Below the pieces are notes generated by a model, which did not search any database, was not told the DNA's origin, and saw nothing but the letters and a program-made list of their open reading frames with translations. DNA of 23,551 nucleotides from Planctomycetes bacterium SM23_32 (GTDB taxonomy: Bacteria > Planctomycetota > Brocadiia > SM23-32). The first letter of the stretch is position 1. Each line of letters opens with the position of its first letter. Position numbers and translations under genes: made by a program. Below are positions 1 to 6,660 of the stretch, piece by piece. The stretch lies in assembly GCA_001303885.1 (NCBI GenBank), contig LJUE01000080.1, positions 1 to 23,551 of the forward strand, read 5' to 3'.

Positions 1-1341
1 CACGAAGTAGCCGATGTTCCACGGGTCGGCCGCCGAGTCGGCCTGCCACTCCCGCAACGCCCTGCCCAGGTTGGCGGCGAAGTCGGGATGGAACGGGTCG
101 GGGAACCTGCCCCAGTAGCCCTCGCTGCCCTCGATCTCGGGCGCGCGGAACCAGACGGTGGTCGTGTAAGGGGTGCGCTGCTGCCCGCTGATGCGCCCGT
201 CGGACCAGTTCCCAATCGTGTTCATGCCCCAGGACCGCAGGCGCCGGTGAGCCAGGTCGAAGCAGACGGCCTCGAACTGCTCGCCGTGCCGGCGGCGCGC
301 GTTGGCGGCGGTGAAGTTGAAGGTCTCGTACTCCCCCTTGCCCCGGTAATAGCCGTGCGGGGCCCAGGAGCCCTTGTCGTAGAAGGCGGCCAGCGCGTCG
401 CCCCCCTCCGGCAGCGCGGCGAAGTAGTGCCGGCGGTCCGTAATCGGCGTGACGGCGCCGCCGAGGCCCACGCAGTCTATGCCGTGCGACCAGAAGAGGC
501 GCCCGTTCGGGTCCACCAGCCACCACTTGCCCTCGACCTTTTCGGTGCGGAAGGCGCCGGTAGCCTCCAGCTGCGGGCCGGCCGCCCAGCCGCCATATTC
601 GTCCCAGCCGGCCGGGCCGGGATGGGCGGCCAGGTCGGCCTCCTCCTCAGCCGCCCGCGCCCTGAGCTCCTCCACGCTGTGCGTCTTGCCCGGCCAATCG
701 GCGTGCGCGAACTGGCCGAACTCGTCAATGAAGGGGAAGAACGCGTCCGGCTCGACGGTCCGCACGCGGCCGCCGACGCGGACGTTGTCTATGACGAAGG
801 AGTGGTCCTCCTGCGGGCGCGGCACAAAGACGAGCAACTGGGTGACGTTGGTCGCGTCGAAGGTGCCGGGACTGCCCGGCACGCCCCGCATGCCGATGAA
901 CTCGGTCGGCTCGCTGAACCGGATGCCGAGCTGTGACAGCTCCGCCGTGATGGTGCGCGTCTCCCCGGGCTGGAGCCCCAGGCCGACCTGCACGCAGTGG
1001 TCGCGCCCGTTGGCGCCAGGGTTGTCCACGCGCAGCGCGCAGGTGCCCGCCCTCTGGCCGACGTTGCGCACGTCGAGCTTGAGGTAGGCGTAGGGCGACA
1101 GGTCCAGCGGCGCGCCGGCCGGCTTGAGCGTGATGCCCGGCCAGGCCTGAGCGTGGCCGGCGTCCAAGCGGAGCGCCTGCCCGCTGTCAAACGGCACCAG
1201 GCTCAGGCGCACATCGCGCGCCTCCACGCCGCCCAGGTCGAAGCCGCCCTCGCAGTCGAACAGGACGCGCTCGGCCCCGTCCTGGGCCAGGGCCCTCGGA
1301 GCAAGGGCCAGGGCAAGCAACGGCAGGAGAAGTCCTTTCAT
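1..1341 (-). CDS. Secreted beta-agarase-like glycoside hydrolase (C-terminus beyond window)
   Basis: The reading frame is open from an ATG at 1341 to the window edge, giving the first 447 residues. Residues 1-20 form a signal peptide (MKGLLLPLLALALAPRALAQ), so the product is probably exported. Residues about 25-195 look like a beta-sandwich, CBM-like module ending in SFVIDNVRVGG. The hydrolase part follows, with FRTEKVEGKWWLVDPNGRLF (264-283), then GIDCVG, WGMNTIGNWSD, and the edge sequence NIGYFV. This pattern is typical of agarases related to GH50, where GYFVDNE carries a catalytic glutamate; that glutamate would lie just outside the window. GGAGG sits 7 bases before the ATG. The gene diverges from the sugar isomerase at 1559 and has its own promoter. 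Family membership is recalled from motifs; agarose as substrate is not proven, and other beta-galactan polymers are possible. Confidence 0.65.
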   Translation of the reverse strand, partial: MKGLLLPLLALALAPRALAQDGAERVLFDCEGGFDLGGVEARDVRLSLVPFDSGQALRLDAGHAQAWPGITLKPAGAPLDLSPYAYLKLDVRNVGQRAGTCALRVDNPGANGRDHCVQVGLGLQPGETRTITAELSQLGIRFSEPTEFIGMRGVPGSPGTFDATNVTQLLVFVPRPQEDHSFVIDNVRVGGRVRTVEPDAFFPFIDEFGQFAHADWPGKTHSVEELRARAAEEEADLAAHPGPAGWDEYGGWAAGPQLEATGAFRTEKVEGKWWLVDPNGRLFWSHGIDCVGLGGAVTPITDRRHYFAALPEGGDALAAFYDKGSWAPHGYYRGKGEYETFNFTAANARRRHGEQFEAVCFDLAHRRLRSWGMNTIGNWSDGRISGQQRTPYTTTVWFRAPEIEGSEGYWGRFPDPFHPDFAANLGRALREWQADSAADPWNIGYFV

Positions 1342-1379
1342 GGAACCGCCTCCGCAGGTTGAAGTCGCGGCGCGGCCCG

Positions 1380-1408
1380 ATTCTACGGCCGCTCTACTGC
1401 CCGGTCAA
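1380..1408 (-). promoter_or_regulatory. Sigma70-like promoter of the agarase-like gene
   Basis: On the minus strand a TTGACC -35 box (1403-1408) and a TAGAAT -10 box (1380-1385) are separated by 17 bases. The -10 lies about 40 bases upstream of the ATG at 1341. Five of six bases match the consensus in each box, which is notable in such G+C-rich DNA. Confidence 0.6.
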
Positions 1409-1479
1409 TGCTCGCGGTGCCGGCCCCCGCTCCGATGGCGGCGGGTGCTTCCCGGCGGCGGCCGGTCTGAGGGCGTCCC

Positions 1480-1507
1480 TTGACATCGGACTCACTGTCG
1501 GCATAAT
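1480..1507 (+). promoter_or_regulatory. Sigma70-like promoter of the sugar isomerase gene
   Basis: A perfect TTGACA (1480-1485) and CATAAT (1502-1507) are separated by 16 bases, with the -10 about 50 bases before the ATG at 1559. The 217-bp space between the two divergent genes therefore carries two outward promoters about 70 bp apart, which would suit joint control by one regulator. Confidence 0.6.
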
Positions 1508-1558
1508 GGCCCCCCGCAAGCGCGATCCCGCCGATACCTCTGTCATAGGGGGAGCACG

Positions 1559-2326
1559 ATGGGCAGCATCCCGATCGGATTGCAGCTCTTCTCCGTCCGT
1601 GGCGAGTGCGAGAAGGACCTTGCCGCCACGTTGAAGGCCGTCGCCGACCTCGGCTACGTGGGTGCCGAACCGTGGGGTTTCAGCGGCGAGGAGCCCGAAT
1701 GGATGGGCCACTCCGCCGACGAGATCCGTGCCATGCTCGACGACAACGGGCTCACCTGCTGCGGCTTTCACCTCAGCACCGGAGCGCTCCTGGGCGAGAA
1801 CCTGCCCCGCACCGTCGAGTTCAACCGGATCCTCGGCAACCGCTTCCTCATCATCGCCATGGACAAGCAGCGCATGTCCGCCATGGACACCATCAAGGAA
1901 CTGGCCGGCATCCTGAACGACACGGCCCGCAAGGTCGAGCCAGAGGGCATGTTCGTCGGCTACCACGCGCACGGCTTCGACTTCAGCCAGGTGGAGGGCC
2001 AGACGGCCTGGGACCACCTGTTCAGCCGGACCCGCGACGAAGTCATCATGCAGATGGACATCGGCAACTGCGCGCGCGGGGGCGGCGACCCCATCGCCAC
2101 GTTGAGGAAGTTCCCCAACCGGGCGCGCTCGCTGCACCTGAAGGACTACGGCGGCCCGGAAGGCTCCGTCATCGGCGAGGGCGAGGCCGACTGGGACACC
2201 ATCTTCGAGATCGTCGAGACCAGCCAGAACACCGAGTGGTTCGTCGTTGAAGAAGGCGGCAGGGACGGGCTCGGCTTCGAGGTGTGCGGGCGGAGCCTGG
2301 AGGCCCTCAGGGCCATGGGCAAGTAG
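1559..2326 (+). CDS. Sugar phosphate isomerase/epimerase (xylose isomerase-like TIM barrel)
   Basis: A 255-residue protein of normal length for the AP-endonuclease-2/xylose-isomerase-like TIM-barrel family. The start IPIGLQLFSVR is the typical first strand. Later motifs fit the metal and substrate site: GYHAHGFDF (134-142), MDIGN (166-170), HLKDY (193-197), GEGEADW (206-212) and WFVVEE (227-232), with likely ligands D167, H193 and E231. There is no signal peptide, so it acts in the cytoplasm, probably isomerising or epimerising a ketose, keto-sugar or inosose. GGGGGAGC lies just upstream of the ATG. It diverges from the agarase-like gene and converges on the nitrilase gene 49 bases later. Members of this family cannot be assigned a substrate from sequence alone. 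Confidence 0.85.
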   Translation: MGSIPIGLQLFSVRGECEKDLAATLKAVADLGYVGAEPWGFSGEEPEWMGHSADEIRAMLDDNGLTCCGFHLSTGALLGENLPRTVEFNRILGNRFLIIAMDKQRMSAMDTIKELAGILNDTARKVEPEGMFVGYHAHGFDFSQVEGQTAWDHLFSRTRDEVIMQMDIGNCARGGGDPIATLRKFPNRARSLHLKDYGGPEGSVIGEGEADWDTIFEIVETSQNTEWFVVEEGGRDGLGFEVCGRSLEALRAMGK

Positions 2327-2375
2327 CCCGGGGCGGGCCGCCGCCGGGCGCGGAGCCCGACCCCTTGGTCGCCGG

Positions 2376-3344
2376 CTACGTCTGGAGGGGGCCGGTCCGG
2401 GCGCGGTCTATGAGGTCCAGGTTGCGGGCACGGCGTTCCCGCCCGCTCAGCAGGCCGTGCTCCGCCAGGAAGCGGCCGATCGGCAGGCCGGGGGCGAGGG
2501 AAGTGGCCAGGAACAGGTACTCCTCCTCGCGCCACTCGAACCTGACCCGGTCCGCGTACTCCTCGCGCCGCGATTCGGGGAACTCCCACAGGCAGTTCGT
2601 GTTCAGCACGCGGAAGTCCAGGTCTACGCGCACGACCTGCGCCTCCCTGCGGCCCGACGTGGTCGCGACGACGTGCCCCGTCGGCTCGACCACGGCTGCG
2701 GGCGGCCGGTGCGTGGAGCCGGCGATGTAGTACTCGTGGTCCCACGCGTGCGACCTCAGGCCGAGCATCCCTATGGGGTCCGTCGCGTAAAGCACGAGCT
2801 CTGCCCCCTGGTCGGCCAGCGCCTGCCAGCCCTCGGGGAAGGCGATGTCCCAGCATATCTGCAGTCCCACGCGCCCGATGTCCAGATCGAATACGGGGAA
2901 CCGGCGGCCCGGGGTGACACCGCGCTCCAGGGAGCCGTCCGTCCACGTCACCGGGAACGCCTTGTCGTAGACGCCCAGGACCTCGCCCGCGCGGTCGAGC
3001 ATGACAAGCGAGTTGTAGACCTTGCCGTCGCGCGCGAGATGGACGGGCGCGGCGACGTGAGTCCCGTGCTCGCGCGCCTTCCGGGCCATCGCCGCGACGC
3101 GGGGGCCGCCGATGTCCTCGGCTGCCTCCGCCACGCCCTCAACGATGCCCCGGGTATCGTGCTCTGGCAGGACGGCGACGTCGAGCCCCCACCCCCTCGC
3201 CTTCGCTCGGCGCGCCATCTCATCAACCATGGCCAGATGATCGGCGAGCTCCGCTTCGGCGAGCTGATCCCTGGTGCCTTCCTCCGCCGGGAGTTCGCAC
3301 GAACAGAAGCCGATAACCGCGGGCCTTGGTCCGTCTCGGTGCAC
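2376..3344 (-). CDS. Carbon-nitrogen hydrolase (nitrilase superfamily amidase)
   Basis: A 322-residue nitrilase-superfamily protein. The catalytic triad is visible: E61 in LPEHDT, K128 in VYDKAFPV and C164 in QICWDIAFPEG, followed by SHAWDHEYYIAGSTHRPPAAVVEPTG. It would hydrolyse an amide or carbamoyl bond in the cytoplasm; no signal peptide is seen. The frame is open much further upstream, but that part overlaps the well-supported gene ending at 3362, so I chose the GTG at 3344, preceded by the purine-rich AGAAGAGAGAAAG. That leaves 17 bases between the two genes and suggests one transcript from the promoter at 4304-4332. The substrate is unknown. The chosen start is the least certain part. 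Confidence 0.8.
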   Translation of the reverse strand: MHRDGPRPAVIGFCSCELPAEEGTRDQLAEAELADHLAMVDEMARRAKARGWGLDVAVLPEHDTRGIVEGVAEAAEDIGGPRVAAMARKAREHGTHVAAPVHLARDGKVYNSLVMLDRAGEVLGVYDKAFPVTWTDGSLERGVTPGRRFPVFDLDIGRVGLQICWDIAFPEGWQALADQGAELVLYATDPIGMLGLRSHAWDHEYYIAGSTHRPPAAVVEPTGHVVATTSGRREAQVVRVDLDFRVLNTNCLWEFPESRREEYADRVRFEWREEEYLFLATSLAPGLPIGRFLAEHGLLSGRERRARNLDLIDRARTGPLQT

Positions 3345-3361
3345 GGCTTTCTCTCTTCTGT

Positions 3362-4267
3362 CTATGCCTCGGGGGTCTGCGGCCCGACGTAGGCCGTCGC
3401 CACGACCACGTCGTCCCACCACAGCGTGATATCCTTGACGGTCCGGGTGTTGTGGGTGTAGACGCCCAGGGTAACGTGGTTGGACTTGAGCCATTCGACG
3501 CTGCGGAGCCGCAGGTTCGGGAAGTCGCCTTTCAGCTCGCCGTCCACCCAGAACGCCACGCGCCCGTCGCGCAGCCCCGGCATGTTCGCCCTGACCATCA
3601 GCTCGTAGCAGTACCACCGTCCCTGCCGGGGGATGAAGTCGGGGCGGGGCACGAACTGCTCGCCGAACGGATGCGCGCGCTCCGGCATGACGCGGCCGGA
3701 CGGGTAGAACTGATCGCCCCACCGGCCCGCCTGGTCCATGTGGTAGACATAGGTGACCAGGGGGCCGGGCGAGGGGACCTCGACCTTCGGGCGGTAGGTG
3801 TCCAGGACGACCTCGAACTTGCTGCTGCCGTCGGCGCGCACGCCGGGGCAGGCGTGCGGGATGCCGGGCGCCCGCGCCCCGATGGTGCCGCCGTTGTGGG
3901 CGCCGCCGTGGTAAACGTCAACGTCTTCGGCGAACCTGGCGTAGTAGCGCAGGAAGACCGTGTCGAAGCCCGCCTCGAAGCACCTGCTCATGCCGGCGCC
4001 GGAGGGCCTGCTCGTGTCCGCCCTCGAGACGAACATCTCCAGGGCCCTACGGCCGCTGTGGACGTTCTGGGTCGCCTCGGTGACGCGACAGCCGCGCGAG
4101 ACGTTGTCCCAGCGGCGACCGTCACTCACCCGGTAGCCGCCGGCCAGGGGGCCGGTCGGCGTGCCCTCGAAGCCGTCAGCGAAGCAGACGGCCGGGTCGG
4201 TCTCGATTCCCAGGTCGCCAGGATACGCGGCGGCCAGGCCCTCGCCTTCGGGCAGTTCATCAAGCAT
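3362..4267 (-). CDS. Polysaccharide-lyase-like jelly-roll protein
   Basis: A 301-residue protein. Residues after about 25 read as a concanavalin-A-like beta jelly roll: FADGFEG at the start, then SGRRALEMFV, VFLRYYARF, GRWYCYELMVRANMPG, GRVAFWVDGELKGDF and the closing LWWDDVVVATAYVGP. This arrangement is common in polysaccharide-lyase-like proteins of Planctomycetes and relatives (PL14/PL20-type folds). No signal peptide is visible, odd for a polysaccharide lyase; the in-frame GTG four codons upstream adds only MGTI, and a stop lies before it. The ATG at 4267 is favoured because GGTGGGGA sits at the right distance. It is the first gene of a unit with the nitrilase gene. It may be a carbohydrate-binding protein rather than an enzyme; no catalytic residues could be assigned. 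Confidence 0.6.
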   Translation of the reverse strand: MLDELPEGEGLAAAYPGDLGIETDPAVCFADGFEGTPTGPLAGGYRVSDGRRWDNVSRGCRVTEATQNVHSGRRALEMFVSRADTSRPSGAGMSRCFEAGFDTVFLRYYARFAEDVDVYHGGAHNGGTIGARAPGIPHACPGVRADGSSKFEVVLDTYRPKVEVPSPGPLVTYVYHMDQAGRWGDQFYPSGRVMPERAHPFGEQFVPRPDFIPRQGRWYCYELMVRANMPGLRDGRVAFWVDGELKGDFPNLRLRSVEWLKSNHVTLGVYTHNTRTVKDITLWWDDVVVATAYVGPQTPEA

Positions 4268-4303
4268 GATGGTCCCCACCGATCAGTGGCCGCAGTCCGG
4301 CGA

Positions 4304-4332
4304 AGTCTACGCGTTCGCCGGCGCAACGTCAA
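4304..4332 (-). promoter_or_regulatory. Promoter of the jelly-roll/nitrilase unit
   Basis: On the minus strand TTGACG (4327-4332) and TAGACT (4304-4309) are separated by 17 bases, with the -10 about 37 bases before the ATG at 4267. Confidence 0.5.
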
Positions 4333-4352
4333 AGCGCCGGCGCCTCCGTCGC

Positions 4353-4381
4353 TTGATTACCAGGGCCTTCCGGCCTATCAT
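4353..4381 (+). promoter_or_regulatory. Promoter of the small-ORF pair
   Basis: TTGATT (4353-4358) and TATCAT (4376-4381) are separated by 17 bases. The ATG at 4414 follows 32 bases after the -10, with GGGGAGAAG as ribosome binding site. The promoter lies back to back with the one at 4304-4332. Confidence 0.55.
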
Positions 4382-4413
4382 CGGCAAGACACATCCGACG
4401 GGGAGAAGCGGCC

Positions 4414-4656
4414 ATGGGCGAGAACGACAGCGATCTTCTGTCCCGACTGAACAGCCTAACCGAAGACGCGGGGCACATGGTGGCACGTGCCATCGCGCCG
4501 GTGGACGAGGCGATCCGCGAGCTGGACGTCCCTTTCCGGGCCTCGCACTACGCCGAGGACTGCCGGGACTGGGACCCGCCCGAGGCCGGCGCCCAACAGG
4601 CCCGGAGGTCGAGCCCGGAGCCGGCGGCGACCGGCGCCCGGTGCACCGGATCGTGA
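4414..4656 (+). CDS. Small hypothetical protein (80 aa), possibly 5' part of a frameshifted gene
   Basis: An 80-residue ORF with a promoter, the ribosome binding site GGGGAGAAG and G/C-rich third codon positions. It starts MGENDSDLLSRLNSLTEDAG, then a probable amphipathic helix MVARAIAPVDEAIRELD, then HYAEDCRDWDPP. The last 25 residues are rich in Ala, Pro, Ser and Arg and look less protein-like. No family is recognised. The stop TGA overlaps the GTG start of the next ORF (GTGA), which would allow translational coupling. The alternative is that both ORFs are one gene of about 140 codons interrupted by a frameshift around 4570-4650, because the other frame already looks coding (RPVHRIVIDRIYTV) before the GTG. 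I cannot decide between these. Confidence 0.5.
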   Translation: MGENDSDLLSRLNSLTEDAGHMVARAIAPVDEAIRELDVPFRASHYAEDCRDWDPPEAGAQQARRSSPEPAATGARCTGS

Positions 4657-4835
4657 TAGACCGTATCTACACCGTCAGGCCCGAGACGCTCTCGCTCGCC
4701 CTGCGCGTCCAGATGCTCGACGAACTGAGCCAGGGCCACTTCCTGAGGGCCTACCGGTCCTACGTCGAGCAGACACCCAGTCCCCCGCGCGAAGGCGGCC
4801 TGCACCGCCCATGGCTGCCCTCCTGGAGTGGGTAG
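4653..4835 (+). CDS. Small hypothetical protein (60 aa), coupled to or continuing the preceding ORF
   Basis: Starting at the GTG at 4653, this 60-residue ORF reads MIDRIYTVRPETLSLALRVQ, then MLDELSQGHFLRAYRSYVEQ, then a Pro-rich tail. The composition (a beta strand followed by amphipathic helices, with aromatic residues well spaced) and codon use look like a real protein. No family is recognised and no ribosome binding site is apparent, consistent with coupling through the GTGA overlap at 4653-4656 or with a frameshifted single gene. It ends 21 bases before the convergent amidohydrolase stop at 4857. Confidence 0.45.
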   Translation: MIDRIYTVRPETLSLALRVQMLDELSQGHFLRAYRSYVEQTPSPPREGGLHRPWLPSWSG

Positions 4836-4856
4836 CGCCGCCACAGGGCTCGCCCG

Positions 4857-5642
4857 CTACGTGCGGATCTGGGAGAGCAGGCGCCGGGCGTTGCCCGAGA
4901 GTATCTGCACCTTCGCCTCCTCGGGGATCTGCGCGCCGAGCACCTTGCCGAGCTGGTGCGACATGTTCAGCGGCAGGTCGTCGGCGCCCCACACGATCCG
5001 CTCCAGCGGCACGTTCTCGAACAGCGTCTCCACCGCCCTGTAGGTAGCCATGCTGGTGCAGAGTTCCATGTAGGCATGCTCGACCTGATCAGCGATCCGG
5101 ATGTGGTGCTCCACCTGCTGCGCGCCCGCGTGGGCCAGCACGAAGTTGACGTCCGGGTAGCGGTCGGCCAGCACGGGCACGTCGTCCAGGCCCGCCTGTC
5201 CGCCGTAGGCGTGCAGCAGCACGGGCAGCCGTCGCTCGTTGGCGATCTCGAACGCCGGCGCATAGCCGGGATAGACGTAGTCGTAGCCCATCAGCACCAG
5301 CATCTTGATGCCGGTGAAGCCCTGCGCCAGCCGCCGCTCGACCTCGGCCCGGACGGCGTTCGCGTCGCCCGGCCAGACGTAGACGTAGCCGAGCAGCCGG
5401 TCGGGGTACCTCCGCATGGCCTCGTACATCAGGTCGTTGCAGGCCTCCATGCGAAAGCCCGCGCGGGCCAGAGAGCTGACCAAAGAGGTCTTGACGCCCG
5501 ACTGGTCCATGGCGCGCACCAGGTGGTCGGCCGGGTCCTCGCGCCAGGGCACCGGGCCCGTCATCAGGTGGGCGTGCATGTCGAAGACCTCGTACTCGGC
5601 CAGCGACTCGCCCAGGCGGCCCTTCTCCAGCAGTGTGGTCAT
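4857..5642 (-). CDS. Amidohydrolase family protein (amidohydrolase_2), metal site intact
   Basis: A 261-residue TIM-barrel amidohydrolase. The binding residues are present in order: H23 and H25 in DMHAH, K113 in GIKM, H144 in VLLHA, H171 in VLAHAG and D221 in WGADDL. Such proteins hydrolyse lactones or amides, or decarboxylate aromatic or sugar-derived acids, with a divalent metal, in the cytoplasm. The start ATG (5640-5642) overlaps the TGA of the upstream gene (5639-5641) as ATGA, so the two are translated together. I chose this start because the frame upstream of it lies within the neighbour and is not protein-like. The conserved C-terminal ILSGNARRLL is present. The substrate is unknown. 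Confidence 0.85.
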   Translation of the reverse strand: MTTLLEKGRLGESLAEYEVFDMHAHLMTGPVPWREDPADHLVRAMDQSGVKTSLVSSLARAGFRMEACNDLMYEAMRRYPDRLLGYVYVWPGDANAVRAEVERRLAQGFTGIKMLVLMGYDYVYPGYAPAFEIANERRLPVLLHAYGGQAGLDDVPVLADRYPDVNFVLAHAGAQQVEHHIRIADQVEHAYMELCTSMATYRAVETLFENVPLERIVWGADDLPLNMSHQLGKVLGAQIPEEAKVQILSGNARRLLSQIRT

Positions 5643-6388
5643 CGCCTTATCCCCCCGATCAGCCGGTCCAGGTTGCCCGAACCGACCAGTTGCTTGTCGG
5701 CGTCGCTCAGGTCCGAGTAGGTGAGCATCGTGATGGACGCCATCGGCTCGGCGTAGGGGAACCCGGTGCCAAACAGCAGCCTCTCGGCGCCCACGTGGTC
5801 GGCCATTGACTCGATGCCAAGGTGCACGCTGTAGGGGCTGCCGACCGACAGAAAGACGTTGGCGAACGCCTTCATCAGGGACACGAGCGTGCGCTGGGAG
5901 CGGTAGCCGACGTGGAACATGACGATCGGCAGCCCCGGATGCCGGCCCGCCAAGTCGGCAACGGCCTCGAACCCGAGAACCGAGTGACGGCACAGGACGG
6001 GGATGCGCCGTTCCTCCAGCAGGCCCAGCAGCGTGCCAGCGCACCACTCAGCCGTGCTCCAGCCGTCCTGCCCCGGCCTCAGGGTCGCCGCGCCGCTGCC
6101 GCGGGCGACCAGCTCGGCGATCTGCTCCCGCTCGGACGGCACGTCCCCGTGGCCGGTCGGCAGCACGGTCGGACAGGGCACCAGGCACTCGTGCTGGGCG
6201 CACGCCTCGTAGAGCAACCGGTTCGAGAACATGGGGTCGCTGTCCATCTCCTCGAAGTCGGTCCGCACCAGCGCGCGGGCCATGGACAGGCGCTCCATGT
6301 GCCCCAGCAACTCCTGGGCGGTCGGGACCCAGGGCTGACCACGGCGGCCGCCACCGAACCCCGCCTGGGCGTCGAACAACTCGATCAT
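5639..6388 (-). CDS. Degenerate amidohydrolase-fold protein, probably non-catalytic partner
   Basis: A 249-residue protein with the outline of the amidohydrolase_2 barrel (LLGHMERLSMARALV, RIPVLCRH, LPIVMFHVGY, RLLFGTGFPYAEP, and the C-terminal GSGNLDRLIGG). Compared by eye with its coupled neighbour, FDMHAH is FDAQAG here (H to Q8 and G10), the mid-barrel His is R134, and the usual FGTD aspartate is G209; only H159 remains. It is therefore unlikely to bind metals in the usual way and may be a structural or regulatory subunit, or a lectin-like binder. The start ATG has the strong ribosome binding site AAGGAAGGAG. It is the first gene of the unit and overlaps the next by ATGA. Confidence 0.7.
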   Translation of the reverse strand: MIELFDAQAGFGGGRRGQPWVPTAQELLGHMERLSMARALVRTDFEEMDSDPMFSNRLLYEACAQHECLVPCPTVLPTGHGDVPSEREQIAELVARGSGAATLRPGQDGWSTAEWCAGTLLGLLEERRIPVLCRHSVLGFEAVADLAGRHPGLPIVMFHVGYRSQRTLVSLMKAFANVFLSVGSPYSVHLGIESMADHVGAERLLFGTGFPYAEPMASITMLTYSDLSDADKQLVGSGNLDRLIGGIRR

Positions 6389-6420
6389 CTTCAGCTCCTT
6401 CCTTCGCTGACCATGGCCCG

Positions 6421-6449
6421 ATTGTAGTGCAGTCGCCCCCTCTTCACAA
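6421..6449 (-). promoter_or_regulatory. Promoter of the amidohydrolase pair
   Basis: On the minus strand TTGTGA (6444-6449) and TACAAT (6421-6426) are separated by 17 bases; the -10 is about 32 bases upstream of the ATG at 6388. Confidence 0.6.
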
Positions 6450-6583
6450 TCACGCGTGCCCTCCCACGCGCTGCCCGGGCCAATTTCGATGGCTCCGGGG
6501 TAGTGAGTGCCGACGGGAACGCGGGTCGGCGGCCGCGCCGCGCCGCCTCTTGACCTGCTCGCCAAGTTGGCCGGGACAGACGT

Positions 6584-6611
6584 TTGACATCGCGCGCCCG
6601 GAGGATTACGT
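6584..6611 (+). promoter_or_regulatory. Possible promoter of the first aminotransferase gene
   Basis: A perfect TTGACA at 6584-6589 is followed 16 bases later by TTACGT, a poor -10. The element begins TTGACATCG, as does the stronger promoter at 1480, and lies almost the same distance (77 against 79 bases) from its ATG, with the same spacing. That resemblance is the main support. Confidence 0.4.
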
Positions 6612-6660
6612 TCCCGCTCACGGCGTGCGGGGCGTGCCTGTCGAGACCTGGAGGAGAGCC

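Noticed and set aside
3345..3722. N-terminal extension of the nitrilase reading frame
   Set aside because: It overlaps the jelly-roll gene and reads as Arg/Ala-rich nonsense; family-like sequence begins at the GTG at 3344.
2247..4450. Long plus-strand open frames across the nitrilase and jelly-roll genes
   Set aside because: They mirror the two minus-strand genes, whose catalytic and fold motifs are clear.
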